From Marasmius tenuissimus (lineage: Eukaryota; Basidiomycota; Agaricomycetes; Agaricales; Marasmiaceae), in assembly GCA_029532415.1 (NCBI GenBank), contig JAQOTA010000035.1, positions 434,001 to 498,000 on the forward strand: DNA of 64,000 bases. The letters run 5' to 3'. Of this stretch, positions 10,452 through 24,100 are shown in pieces; positions within the stretch are counted from its first letter, which is position 1; each line of letters opens with the position of its first letter. The position numbers and the translations under genes are program-made. Under the pieces are notes generated by a model. It was not told where the DNA came from. It searched no databases and worked only from the letters and a program-made list of their open reading frames with translations.

Positions 10452-12070
10452 TTGAAGAGTATGCTCACGGGACTTTTGGCAGACCTCAATATGTCTAACC
10501 AATCAGGCTCTTCTATACATTTACCACAATCACCAGGGGTCTTTTCAGAACCCCCAGCAATGCCAGTCAAAAATGCATTGGGACACACCTTTGGTGTGGA
10601 TGTGGGGAATGCAGTAGAAGTATATACTATGGATCCAATTCATTCGCTTGTATCAGAGAGTAGTTTTCTGACTGGGTCGGGAGGCATTAATTTAATTCCA
10701 GTTTTGTTAGATGATGGTTCGAACTTTGAAGAGTGGTACCAATTAATCAAAGGCTTTCTGTTCTCACATGGAATTCCAACCATGGTAGAAGAAACAGCGC
10801 CACAACAGTCAAATCCAGCTACAGATGCTGAAAATACTGTGCTGATAGAATGGACAGCCAAACGAGATAAGATAATCGGACTTATTATGATGCAAACAAA
10901 GCGTATTCATAAACCACACATTGATAAAACTTCAGTTCCGAACACTCTGGCAAAATTTAGAGAAATCTTTGGGACTCAGTCTTCTTCTCAGTTGCTTAAT
11001 TTATACATGCAACTCCATAACGTCCAATTCTTCGACAATGTAAACCCAGTTCCTGAGAGAAAATTTATGTTGATGAATAAAGAAGAACTTGCTACACTGG
11101 GTGTAACAATTTCGGACGAGCTGTTTTGCCTTATGGTCACAGCTAAACTACCAGAGAAGCGTTGGCAACTCTTCAAGCAGCATGTTACTTGCATGAAGAA
11201 AGAAGAATTGAAACCAACAGATATTATCACTGGAATCAGTAATGAATGGAATAGAAGAAGTGGAAATTCTGTACCTCCTGCTTATGCTGCGCATAATGCC
11301 AAAATATCTGGCATTAATAGATATCAATCCGCTCCCAATTGGTCTGGTCAATCAAATCGTCCTGGTAATAAATCTGGTGGTTCTTTGAACCAGAAGAAAA
11401 ATAATAATAAAAACCAGAACCAGAACAACCAGAATCAAAGTGGGAAATCGTCTTCTAAGAAGAAGAAAGGCGGAAAGAAGCAGAAAGGCAAAGGAAAACA
11501 GAAAAGTACTCAAGAAGGGGGGCAAAAATCGCATGCAGCGGTGGTTGAACCTCTTGAGGAACTTTCATCTTCTGAAATTCGTATAAATGCAGTTAATAAG
11601 CTGACAAGTTCAGCTTTTGAATGTGAAATGGCTGGTCCTAAACACATTCATATGTCCTATCATTATCCAACTGGTAGTACAACTGCACCGAATCCATTCC
11701 AAAACACGTATGATTTACAACTTGCACGCCTAGAAGAGAGAATCGCTGGCAATAGAGAAGGACGCCCAGAGCATTTTATTTCTGTTGCTGAATGGAATGC
11801 ACGTCAAACTGCTCGAATAGATAATCAAGTTCAACAAATTGATGAGGCAATTGCTTCATCAGCTTCCACAGCAGATACAGAACAACAATATAACAGCGAT
11901 GGTGATCCCATGCCAACTTTGGTTGGGGTCTCTTCCTCAGAAAATGAATCTGAGAACTCTTATGGCGTTAGATCACATAGTGAAGAACATATTAATTTCA
12001 CTATGCCTCATAGACAGGCAAGTCCTGAGACAATTCCGTCTGTGAACAGAATTGAGGAAGGACAGAATGT
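10452..12070 (+). pseudogene. Element A gag, N-terminal part
   Basis: Begins MKSMLTGLLADLNMSNQ, the same start as element C. It has a gag-like central region (DDGSNFEEWYQLIKGFLF; QLLNLYMQLHNVQF). A strongly basic lysine/glycine tract follows (around 11440-11520), then a conserved block HMSYHYPTGSTTAPNPFQN. No CCHC zinc knuckle is visible; the basic tract may substitute for RNA binding. The frame is open but is cut at about 12070 by element B. The protein resumes near 18196, with about 80-90 codons missing compared with element C. Confidence 0.85.
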
Positions 12071-12347
12071 CCGGTTCATACTTCCCGCCATTGTATTATG
12101 CAGGACAATGCATTCACTATTGTTCTATTCCTCATTGTTCTATATGCTCATATGTACAAATTCCTATTGTCGTCCCTATATGGTAACTCTATTATATCTA
12201 CATGTATATAAGCTTGTAGTTCTCTACTTGAATCTACAGTGTGCTTGAGCTTCTACGTCTCGCCTCTACCTCTCTAAACTCCTCTTTGGTAAGTAGTAGT
12301 GTAGCCATGTTGCAGTCCTCTGCGCTAGGCGTCATGCCGGCTCATCA
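12071..12347 (+). repeat. 5' LTR of element B (5'-truncated)
   Basis: Matches 17919-18195 over 277 bp without indels and ends GCTCATCA. The beginning of the LTR present at 17874-17918 is missing. A TATATAAG box lies at 12205-12212. Confidence 0.93.
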
Positions 12348-12359
12348 GGTTATGGGCCC
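12348..12359 (+). promoter_or_regulatory. Primer-binding site of element B
   Basis: GGTTATGGGCCC directly after the LTR, identical to the sites in elements A and C and complementary to the anticodon arm of initiator tRNA-Met. B's proteins are clearly diverged from A and C, so conservation of this 12-mer implies functional constraint. Confidence 0.85.
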
Positions 12360-12646
12360 CAGTTAGCCCGACTACAATGACGAGCGCCTTGGTGGCTGCT
12401 GTCAGCGACGAGCACCCCTAGGCTGCTGTCATCGGCTAGCTAGGCTAGACCTGCATGTTGCCATCGACCTCTTAATTGAGTGCTCGATCTATGGCATTGA
12501 TGTACATCCTTCGACGACATCGGATCTGAAGGATCCAATGCTCCTCGTTGAGCATAGCGCCTTGATGGCTGCTCCCTGTGTTGATTAGACACATGCTGAT
12601 GCTGTCTTTTCTGGATCCAACACCAAACTCTCAACCTCTTACTACC

Positions 12647-13836
12647 ATGTTCGACGTTAAGAAATACTTCTCCAGTTGCTTCGACGGTACCAACTTTAAA
12701 CAAGTTTACACCGGCGAGATGGAAGCCGTGTGCAAGACCCAAGGCCTTTATGGTCATCTTACTGGCGACGAACCACATCCCTCCATGCCCCTTGGCACGG
12801 TCACTAGCCCTGCTGGGGTTACTCCCGTTGTTGTGACACTGTCCCTCCTGAAGAGCATGCCGCATGGCAAAAGGAGAGTCTTGCATGGGATAAGGAAGAT
12901 CTCCAGCTCATGGGAATGATCCAGATCATGACCACCAAGGAAGTCTTCGATCCTATCAAGGACATGAACACCCAAAAGGCTTGGGAACAGCTGAACCTCA
13001 CCTACGGCGAGCCCACTTTGTCTGCCATCTATGGCGACTTTGTTAAACTCGTCTCTTTCAGACTTACCACCTCTCATCCCCAAGCCAGCATCGCCAAGTT
13101 CAAGTCCCACATCGAACGACTCTCCGAAGTAGGAGTGGTTCTCCCCGAGTCGATCAAATCCCTCTTGCTCATTGCCGCTATTCCTCCCGAATGGGACGCC
13201 GCCTCATCCAAATCCCTTCATGACTACGTCAGGGATCCCGAGGATGAAGATTGCATTGCCATTTCGAAAGTCCATGACGCTATCATGGTCGAGTACGAAT
13301 GCCAGAACCCACAGCTCGCCAACCGCCTCTCTGCAGTGAAACGTGCTGGTAACTGCGAACCATCGTTTGGTCAGCAGCAACGCCCGCAGCAGCAACGTCA
13401 GCAGCGTGGGTATCAGCAGCAGACCAACACCCGTCCACCACAGCAGCAGCAGCAACGCCAATCTTCGAACCAGAACAAGGGTAAGAAGAAGAAGCAGCAG
13501 CAGCATGGTACCCGCAGTGGTATCAACCAGCATCGGGGTCCCGGCAACGCTGGCAGTAACAGTGGTAACAATTGGTCTCATGGTCACTCCCATCTTGTGT
13601 CCTACGCATTCGTCATCGCTTCCCCTCCTCCTGTCCGTCCTTACTCCTCGATCACTGACCGCAGGGAATGTATTGCGTTGAACGCAGTCAACAATTCCCT
13701 GCGTGCCGAGATTGCCAGTGCCTCTCCTAGCCGTGCTAGAGGATCTCCGCCCCCAGCGCACTTCACTGGTCACTGGGACAAGTCTTGTGACAGCACTGTC
13801 GCTCCTGCTGTCAAGAAGAATCCGGCTGCCATGTAG
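12647..13836 (+). pseudogene. Element B gag (frameshifted)
   Basis: Starts MFDVKKYFSSCFDGTNFKQV and continues, after a frameshift near 12800-12840, into the frame containing TTKEVFDPIKDMNTQKAWEQ. These are the UBN2-type gag features of copia elements. The C-terminal third is glutamine/arginine-rich and then lysine-rich (QQQ repeats at 13370-13510), again without a CCHC knuckle. It ends at a stop at 13834-13836. It is upstream of pol in a different frame; whether a programmed shift existed cannot be judged in this damaged copy. Confidence 0.8.
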
Positions 13837-13981
13837 TCCTTCACCGGCTTCAAGCCATCTGAGTCAGTATTTGATGATGTACATGAAGCACATTCCCTTG
13901 CTGACAGATGAAGGAGCTGGATGTCCTTCTTCTACTTCTTCTAAACGTGCTCGCAGCACTGATGGGGATCTGACGATGGTA

Positions 13982-16900
13982 TGGACGATATGACTTCTCT
14001 ATTCGGTAATGATGTTGACAATGACATTGCCGAAGCTGCAGGAGTAGAGGACGTCCCGGATGACGTCTCTCTTGGATCGTTCCACGATGACAGGCAAGTA
14101 CCATATCTTGACCTGCTTTCCCAAGCTGATGCAAACCTACAGCGCTGCTCTCAACTAGTTGGTATCAGTAGTGCGCACGGTGGTTGTAGTGATCTGGTAT
14201 CACTTGTAAATTTTTGCAATGCTATTTCGACCCACTTTGTGGGATGTACTCAATGTAAGGGAAAGAAAAGCATGAACAACGCACAGGGTTGGCTCCTTGA
14301 TTCTGGTGCCTCCTCTCATTTCACGAATGATTTGAATGATTTCGCTGAATATGAATTGCTTGATGGTCCTATCGTAAATACTGCGAATAAGGGCAACCCT
14401 AAACAGATCAAGGGTAAAGGCACTGTCTTCATTAAGCATACCGTTGAAGGACATGACGGGAATCTTACTGAGCGCATTTCGCGTCTCTATCCTGTCTATT
14501 ACATACCTCAATTGGACATACGTCTACTATCAATGGGAGAGTTCCTTCAAGATGGTCTATCAATTCGTGGAAACGCGAAGAAGTTGGCCTTCTATTCATC
14601 ACAGCGACGACAGTTGCTTGTTTCCTATCCTCATATGCCTGGTCAAACCATTTATTGGGTACACTCACGGAAAGCATCTGCTGAGTCTTTAATGGCCAAG
14701 TCGGTCGTTTACAACATCGACTACGATATTGAGCACAGACGCTTTGGGCATCCGTTGGATAAAGCCCTGAACAAAGCTCGGAAACATATGCAAGGTTTCC
14801 CACTTGACCTTAAGATGCCTACTAAGAAGACACCTTTGTGTCGTGGTTGTGCTGAAGGCAAGATGCATGAGAAATTGTTCCCCAACTCTACAACGAGAGC
14901 TTCTAAACCGTTTGAACGCATACATTTGAATCTGAAGTCGTACCCGGCTGAATCGTATCACCGGTACAAGTACTACATCTCTTTTCTCAATGACTGCATG
15001 TCCTACGTTTGGACCTCCAAGCTCAAGACGAAAGACGAGGCAGTACCCGCTTTGAGGGACTTCCTTACTATGGTCAAGATGCAATTCAATGCTGTTGTCA
15101 AGACCTGGATGTCCAATGAAGGGGGAGAGTACAAAGGAGATAAGTTCGATGCAGTACTGAAAGAGTATGGGATCCAAAGGGATCAAAGCATACTGTATAC
15201 ACCACAACAAAACGGTCGTGCTGAACAATTCAACAGGACTATTCATGAGAAGTCTGAAGTTCTTCGCTTTGAAGCTTGTATGCCTCAGTCCTGGTGGGAA
15301 TTCTGCCATGTGCATGCCATCCACCTCTACAATCGCACTCCTGTGCAACGTTTGAGCTGGCAAACTCCGTTTGAAATGCTTTACGGCAAAGCACCTGATG
15401 TTTCACATCTCTGAGTTATGGGTTGTGCAGCCTATGTCTTCATACCTGAAGATCGTAGGAAGAATAAGCTTGCTCCTTGAAGTGAGTTGATGACCTTCAT
15501 CAGCTACCAAGATGGGATAAAAGGCTTCCTGTTTATGCGAAGTAATAATTCCGTCTTCAAAGGTAGCACTGCACTATTCGATGAGACGCTATACAATAAG
15601 TGTCCTGATGCCAAAACTCGTGGCTTCACACCTGTTGGTAGTGAACCATTTACTTTGGGTGAAAATCCCAACATTCCTTCGGAAGATGAAGACTCTGATG
15701 ATGACGGTTTTGATACTCCATTACCAAATCTCAGACGTCGCTCCGAACCTTCTAAGGGATCAGAACCTCAGGTTGACGAACCTGCAGGTGGCCCTGCGCC
15801 AGGGGATATGCCACTCCCTCAATCTGGTCCTCCAACGCCTCCAGGTGAACCCGCCGTTCCTCTGCCTGCACCAGCAGCGGACAGTCCATGCCGGTCTTCA
15901 AGGCAGCGGAAGGGTACAACGCAACCTGGTAACATATTTGGGGAAAAGCGGAACCCAAATAAACCCTCAGACATTATTCGCGACTTAGAGAATAAGAATA
16001 CTTGGAGAAACGTCACTGGAGACAAAGAACCTTCGCATCCAGTTGATTGTCCTAGCTCTTCGCGATCTAGGAAAGGCAAAGGTGGTAAAAAGGGGATTCC
16101 TGGTCCACTTCCGCCTCTGCCTGCTCCAGAACCCAGTGGAAGCACCACTAAGTCACATGAGGAAGAAAGCGTAGTCAAAAAACTAACCCAAGAAGGGGGA
16201 GTTGGATTCGTGATTTACCTGTTGAACAATGCCGTTCCAGTTCACAATTCGCTTCCAACGTCCGATACTCCTGATTTCTCTAACATCAGAGAGTGGACAC
16301 TCCGCGATATTCTAAAGTTGCCTGTTGAGCAACAGAAGGAATGGAAGAACGCTTGCCACAAAGAACTTGAGGCACTTTGTAAGCGCAAGGTCCTTGAACT
16401 CTGTGACTTGCCTAAAGGTCACAAAGCCATCAAAAATAGATGGGTCTTCGACGTTAAGTCGAATGGTCGCAAGAAAGCGAGACTTGTTGCCAAAGGTTTC
16501 TCTCAGGTCGAAGGGTAGACTTCGATAAAATCTTCTCACCAGTTGTTTGTTATGAGACTGTCCATATGATGCTTGCTCTCACAGCTATCAAGAACTGGTA
16601 CATCACTTCTGTTGATGTCAAGAACACTTTCCTGTATGGCGATCTTGTTGAAGAGATTTACATGGAACAACCTGAAGGCTTCAAAGTCAAGGGCCAAGAA
16701 CATAAGGTACTACGCCTGCGTTGTGCATTATATGGACTGAAGCAAGCTGCCCTTGAGTGGTGGCGAACCCTCAGCTTGCCCATGGAAGTATTGGGCTTCA
16801 AACACCTGACTTCTGATGCTGGACTCTTCATCTGCAAAGATCCAAAGAGCGGTGAAGTGGTGTATGCAATCATCTACATTGACGATGCACTCTTTATGGG

Positions 16901-17831
16901 TCCTAACAAAGTTTTTGCTGACAAGAAGAAAGCCGAGTTCATGGCTTGATGGGAATGCTGTGATATGGGTGATGCTAGCAAGTTTCTCTGCATGAGCATT
17001 TGTTGCGAAGGCAATAAAATCATGATTGACCAGAAGGATTATTTGAAGAAAGTCCTTGAACATTTTGGGATGCAGAATGCAAAAGGTGCTCCTACACCCT
17101 TACCTGCTGGCTATGTGCCAACTCCCAATGATGGTCCAGTCAATCCTGCCATTTGCTCCAAGTTCCAGTCTGTGATTGGGTCGCTTCTGTATATTATGCT
17201 GGGCACACGTCCTGATATTGCCTATGCAGTTACAAAGCTTTCCCAGTTCTCTTCTAATCCAACAAAGGAACACCTCAATAAAGCTCTGTATATCTGCCGC
17301 TATCTTGCTGGCACATCAGACTATTCACTTGTCTACGATGGTGACTCTGATGGTGGACTTCTTGCATTCACAGATTCAGATTGGGCTGTTGATCCTATCA
17401 AACGCCGTTTGATCATTGGCTACTTCTTCAAGTTAGCAGGTGGCATCTTCTCGTGGCAATCACATGCCCAGAAGACTGTAGCTCTTTCTTCCACTGAGGC
17501 TGAGTATATGGCACTGTCGGATTGCAGTCGTCAAGCTTCCTGGATAAGATTGCTACTCTCTGAACTTGGAATCGACTTAGGTCCTATTCCAATCTGTGGA
17601 GACAATCAAGGCTCTATCTTCATTGCATCTAATCCGGTTCAAGAACGCCGAACCAAGCACATCGATATTTGATATCATTACATTTGATCGTGTGTTGAAG
17701 ATGGCAAAGTTGAGTTGTTCTTTATTGAAGGAGTCTATAATCCCGCAGACATGTTTACAAAGAATCTCAGACATGAGAAGTTCTTATGGTTCAGAGATCA
17801 CCTTGGACTTGAATTCTATTTGTCCACTTGA
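13982..17831 (+). pseudogene. Element B pol (protease, integrase, RT, RNase H), broken
   Basis: Order of domains: protease with active-site LLDSGASSHF (about 14290); GAG-pre-integrase (HRRFGHPL, then CRGCAEGK); integrase core to 15414 (HLNLKSYPAESY; a GRAEQFNRT block); reverse transcriptase (NRWVFDVKSNGRKKARLVAK, then YGLKQAALEWW and YIDDALFMG at about 16880); and RNase H (FTDSDWAVD; LSSTEAEYMALSDC). It is interrupted by a stop at about 15412, a frameshift near 16515, a stop near 16947 and another frameshift near 17670. The protein tail NPADMFTKNLRHEKF lies in a different frame from 17670. It cannot produce a full polyprotein. Confidence 0.9.
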
Positions 17832-17873
17832 TTCGCTCAGATGCGCTTTTCAGCTGCACTTAGCGAGGGGGTG

Positions 17874-18195
17874 TGTTGAATCCGTGGACTATAATTAGAT
17901 CCCGGTATATCCAAAGTCCCGGTTCATACTTCCCGCCATTGTATTATGCAGGACAATGCATTCGCTATTGTTCTATTCCTCATTGTTCTATATGCTCATA
18001 TGTACAAATTCCTATTGTCGTCCTTATATGGTAACTCTATTATATCTACATGTATATAAGCTTGTAGTTCTCTACTTGAATCTACAGTGTGCTTGAGCTT
18101 CTACGTCTCGCCTCTACCTCTCTAAACTCCTCTTTGGTAAGTAGTAGTGTAGCCATGTTGTAGTCCTCTGCACTAGGCGTCATGCCGGCTCATCA
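17874..18195 (+). repeat. 3' LTR of element B
   Basis: 322 bp, TGTTGAATCC...CTCATCA, preceded by the purine tract GCGAGGGGGTG at 17863-17873. It is the complete version of the LTR. Confidence 0.92.
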
Positions 18196-21100
18196 ACGGA
18201 TGGGATTAGGATTCCTTGATCTCACCCAGAGATATTTAATGGAGTGAGACTTGCACCACCTAAAGCTCCACGCTTCTATGATATAGAAGATACATGGAGA
18301 AATGATGATCGCAAGAGAGATGTGATGGCCAATACTCGAAAGTATATGATTAAGAAACAATCAGATCATAAACTCTGGATCTGGATTCTTATCAGAACTA
18401 CAAATCGAATTGTAATGTACCCTATTCGAAGAGATGCAGTTCATAATCTCACTCTGAGACATGCACTCTTTGAATTAGACTTACATGAACCAATTCTACA
18501 TGTAGAATCAGTAGAGGATCAAGGTTTCCTCAGTGACCACAATTATCAAAGCTGGAATGTTCAACATCTTTCTAGAGTCATTACTGATATCAATAATCAA
18601 AATTGGATCAGTACTGTCGATGATTACATTGACATATATGGTGGTGTTAAAAACCAAAGAAAGACAATCTTACAAGTATTTCGCAAGTCGAAATACTTAA
18701 GGGAAGAAAATCTTCCTATAAACGTTCTTAATCCGATTTTTTGGGATTCACTGGTTAAACTAGAATTGGAAGGGAAATGGTTGGATGGAACGATTAATAC
18801 TTTTCCTTACTCTCATTTCAGAGCACAAGCATTTATCCGTAGACACCAAACATGGCGTCTTGTGCCAAGAATTTATTTGAGAGAAGCCATTAATGAAAAT
18901 ATGATCTTATATAAATGGATGAACAACGAGAGTATCGATGTTCCCATGTCTTGTGCTGATGTACCACGAAGAACGTCACAGGAAAATGAATCTCCAATTT
19001 ATTATCCTGAAGACTTTATGGTACTAGCTGAAGCTAATGCACTTGAAAGATCAATCCAGGACTATGAACTTTATAGTCGTTATCTTGGAAACTATATTCA
19101 AATGGCTGAAGAGCAAAATCGTTCTTATTCACCACCCTTTCCTACATATGCATCTATCAACAGACCCGCGACTACTCCACCTGTACTTGAACATACCCTG
19201 GAACGACCTTCACTTTCACCACCGGATTCCCCCGGATCTTTTTATGGAGTCCAATCCCTAGAGGAAGACTATATTGATGTACCCAATTGTCCTAGTACTA
19301 CTATTCCAACCCCTCCTATTTCTGAACCAGAAGATAGCAGTATGCTAGATCTGGAAGAACAACCTGAGGTTGATCCTTGGGTAATGTCGGAAAATGATCC
19401 CAGAAATCCGCAATTTGAAAATTACGGACCTGGAGTCAATAATAGTATGGACATTGAAATCAATAGACTTCCTGAACGTCAGCAACTAGATCCAGTGCAA
19501 CAACAAATTGCAACTGGAACTAGCATTGGCAACATATCTATGGTTGTTAATGATAACAATCCAGAACAAGCTAGACAATTTGTTGAATGGCAACGTTACC
19601 ATTCACAAATGGTAGCAACAATGTTTGCTGAACGTATGCAATTAGAAAGGGATCAACGTCAAGAAGAATATGATAGAAGAAGAGCTCATATGCTCGGACT
19701 CATCCAGCAAGGATATCAACAGACCCAACTCCAATCAAATGAAAGATACTTCAATGATGGAGATTATGGTGATGGCCTTGGAGGAGTAGATGACGTTGAT
19801 AGTTGGGCAGAAAGTAACGATCGTGGAGACTGGCAAGTAATTCAATCTTCTGATAGTCAATCTTTCACTAAACACTCAATGCAGAACTACCATGTACTAA
19901 GAAACACAGTACCTGGAAAAACTAGAATAACTTCTGTATTTGCTACGACAAAATTAGAGTTGTATTGTTCTGCATTAATGAGTGATTGTGAAATTGAAAA
20001 TACGCGAGAAGCCTGGCTACTAGATAGCGGTGCATCTGCGCATATGACTCTGTTTATGACGGATTTCTCAGACTATCAGATTTTTGAAACGCCTTTAGGT
20101 CTTACAACTTCAGCTGGGGATAAAGCACAAGTGCAAATAACAGGATATGGTACTGTCTATATTCGACATACCAATAGTGCAGGAGTGACACAAGTCACTA
20201 AGTTATTTCCAGTGATGTATAATCCAGACAGCTGTTAGGATCGTGCGGATCGGATAGGGATAAGATAAGATATGGGATTTTATATGCTGTCGGATAGATG
20301 GATAGGAAAGAGATATGATGAAGGAGTGTGGGAGCAACAGATCTAGAGCAGACAGTAGCTGAAGGTTTCGCCAACAGCACCATGAACTGAGCTGTCCTTC
20401 TACTAGACTAAGAGGACAAGTTGCGAGATAGAAGAAAAGACATTAGAGTCATGATGGGGATTGACCCAGATTGAAACCTGGTTGATTCTGGTTGAAACCT
20501 GGTTGATTTCGAGTCTTAAGATACAGGATAGAAGTATAGAGCTTATATAGGGTTATAGTAAATGAATGAATGATAAGTGAGTCAAGTGCGGGAAAGGTTG
20601 ATGTATCATATGGAAGTCAAATACGGGGAGAAATGTACCGGAAGGGAAATGAACCGGAAATGAATAAGTGCGTGATGGAATGAAGATATGAATAGAATAA
20701 GTGAGTGTGGGAATATCTCGGAAGTCGGAGATAAGTAAGTCAGAACAAGTCAGAATGAAGAATGGAAAGAGTCCCGGAAGCGGAGGCGGAAGTGGCGGAG
20801 GTTCCGGGGATGGACTTGGTGTAAGAGACTGAAGTGCGGAAGTGAAGGTTGAGTGCCGGGGATGGAATAGTGTTGGAATGGACTAGAATAATAGCCCGGA
20901 AGTACCCGGAATGGGTCTGGAAGTGATGTGACTAGCCAAGCGTGATATGACCAGGTGAGATAGACCAGGGTAAGATGCATGGATGTAACAACAGCCCACA
21001 TCGTTTAATTTCTGCCGGAAAATTCAGAAGTATAGGATACTATACTGTTCTGGATTCTCCAGAGACTTTGATCCGGAGCAAGAAAGATAATTCTCTTCTC

Positions 21101-24100
21101 ATGAGCTTTTATCCGAGCTATGGAGAAGATAATTTGTGATGGATGAACGCGAAGATTCTTGTGGGAGAAGCTTCCTTCACATCAATTGCATCTTTCTCAA
21201 TTCAGGATTCCAAACTTTGGCATAGACGAATGGGACATATAAATCCCAAAGTCTTAGAGAAACTAGAGGATAATGTTAAAGGGTTTCCAAAGAGATTGGC
21301 TATCTTTAAGGAAGATAAACCTTGTTGTGGTTGTGCGAAAGGCAAAATGGTTGCAAAACCATACCCTTCTTCTACAAAACGTGCTAAGGAGCCTCTAAAA
21401 TTAGTTCATGGTGATTTGATTGAATTTCCTACCTGCTCTTATTATCAAAACGAATATGCATTAACCTTATTTGATGATGCAACTTCATATGGATGGGTAT
21501 ATCCAATCTGTAAAAAGAGTGATACAGATCTAAAACTACGCAATTGGCTTGCTCTTGTAGAGCGCCAGACTAATAAAAAGGTCAAACACGTACACTTTGA
21601 TCAAGGAGGAGAATTCTTTTCAAATGAACAGTGGGCCTGGTATAACTCTCTTGGAATTTTTCCTAATAGAGGTTCGCCCAATGTGCATGAACAAAATGAA
21701 CGAGCTGAAAGATTTAATCATACTCTGTAAGAAAAATCTGAAGCTATGCGATTTCAGGCATGTGCACCTGAAAATTGGTGGGAATTTGCAATTCTCACAG
21801 CAGTCCATATATACAATAGAAGTCCTATACGTTCGAGGAAGTCTAAAACACCTGTTGAATTGTTTGAAGGAAAGAAACCAAATGTCTCATATTTTAAGCT
21901 TTTGGTTGTGGTGCCTATGTGTACCTGCCGAAACGTAAAAACATGCTTTCCCCGCATTCAGAAGCAATGATATTCATTGGATATGAAAGCGGATCAAAAG
22001 CTTATCAGTTCTTTTGTGCAAATAGCTTATTGGTTCTTTCGTACAACAAACAATTCAGTGTACATTACTCCACAAGCAGTTTTCGATGAAAACTGGTTTC
22101 CTAAATGTCAAAAGGAATCGCCCAGATCCATAGAGTTTGATAAAACCGACAAACCTATCCGGTCTATACCCTTTCCATCATACCCATATGATGGCCATGA
22201 GGATCATTATAATGATAACAGTTCATTTGATCCACCACCTCCACCAAATACTCACGATGACGATCATGAGCATGGGGGAGATCCTCCCATGGATCCGAAC
22301 CAGGATGATAAAAGCGATGATGTGCACAACAGCTATCATCCAACTACTGATGGACCCGGATCACTGAAAGGTTCCGGTACTAATCCTAATCAGTATGGTC
22401 CAGATCCACGGTCTGCTGGTCCTTCAGGAGCGACGAATCCTTTTAGTTTTCGTCAAGATGATTATGATGAGTGGCAAAATATACAAAATCAGCCACCAGC
22501 TCCTAGAAGGAATCCACCAAGAACCAGACTTCCACCTGTTCGACCATTTAATATCTATGGAAACAGGCATCCTGTAGAAATTGAGCGCGATATTGATTCT
22601 GAAGCACGCTGGAGAAGTCAGAAAAATCCAACAAATGAACCTGAAACAATACCAGTAAGGGTTCCTGATCCAGTCACTCCTATGGAGACAGATGAAGATA
22701 TGCGCGACCTTGCTCAGGAAGGGGGAGTAAATTACCTGGTTTATTTGCTGAATAACGGTCATCAACTATATGGTCTTCAAGCCAGTAGTTATGATGATGT
22801 TCGTGAATGGACATATAAACAAGTCCAGAAACGTCCTAAAGATGAACGACCATCTTGGGAAGCAGCATGCAGACTGGAATTACAATCACTGAAAGATCGA
22901 AATGTCTTTGATGTGGTTACACTACCCAAAGGCCGAAAAGCGGTTAAATCCCGCTGGGTATTTGATATCAAGTCTGATGGCCGTAAAAAGGCAAGACTTG
23001 TTGCGAAAGGATTTTCGCAAAAACAAGGGATAGACTATAATGAGTTGTTCTCTCCTGTAGTACGATTTGAAACCGTACAACTTCTATTGGCACTAGCAGC
23101 GCTTGAAGATTGGGAGATCTCTGCGCTAGACGTTAAAACAGCATTTCTGTATGGTGCCTTAGATGAGGAGATATACAGCCTGAAGGCTTCGTTGAGGACT
23201 CCAGCAAGGTTTGGAGGTTACACAAAGCATTATATGGATTAAAACAGGCATCTCGAGCCTGGTGGCGTCAATGTACTGAATCCATGAAATGTCTAGGATT
23301 CAAACGATGCTTATCTGATGCTGGCGTATGTCTTCAACAAGAATGGCAATATGGTTATTGCTGTAGTTTATGTTGATGATGCCTTGTCTATGGGTCCAGA
23401 TCGCAACCTAGTCAATAGACTGAAAAGCGATTTCATGAAAATCTGGGAATGCCGAGATTTAGGCGAGCCTACAAAATTCTTACAAATGCAAATTACTCGT
23501 AATCAGAAGAACCGCACACTGATCCTTCATCAGCGGGACTATCTTGATAAGATAATTCGTAAATTCGGAGTTCTGAATGCCAAAACGGCATATACGCCAT
23601 TGCCTGATGGTTGTAATCCTACCCAAAATCAAGGGAAGGTTAATCCCGAGATTAGGCATAGATTCCAATCAGTGATAGGATCTTTGCTTTATCTGGCACT
23701 CAGAACACGTCCAGATATTTCTTTTGCTGTAATCAAAATGTCACAATATGGTGTGAATCCTAGTGAGGAACACCTACAGAAGGCTTTATACATTGTGAAA
23801 TATTTAGTTCACACTGCAAAGTATGAACTAATTTACGATGGGAAATCAAATCATGGATTGATTGCCTTTGCTGACTCTGATTGGGCAACTGATAAAGATG
23901 ATTGTAAATCACAGACTGGATATATCGTAAAGCTTGCTGATGCACCAGTTTGTTGGGTTTCTCAGAAACAAAAAACTGTTGCATTATCATCCACAGAAGC
24001 AGAGTATATGGCTCTCTCTGACTGCACACGTCAGGCATGTTGGATGAAGTCATTGTTGAACGAATTAAACTTTCCCATTAAATTGATACCATGTGTCCGT

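Larger units (their letters stand above)
12071..18195 (+). mobile_element. Ty1/copia retrotransposon B, nested in A
   Basis: A copia element unlike A and C in protein sequence, inserted into A's gag. It has a truncated 5' LTR (12071-12347), PBS 12348-12359, gag, pol, purine tract GCGAGGGGGTG and complete 3' LTR (17874-18195). No target-site duplication is found. The 5' LTR lacks its first ~45 bp, and A lacks flanking codons, so a deletion spanned the left junction after integration. The shared 277 bp of LTR differ by about four transitions. Confidence 0.93.
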
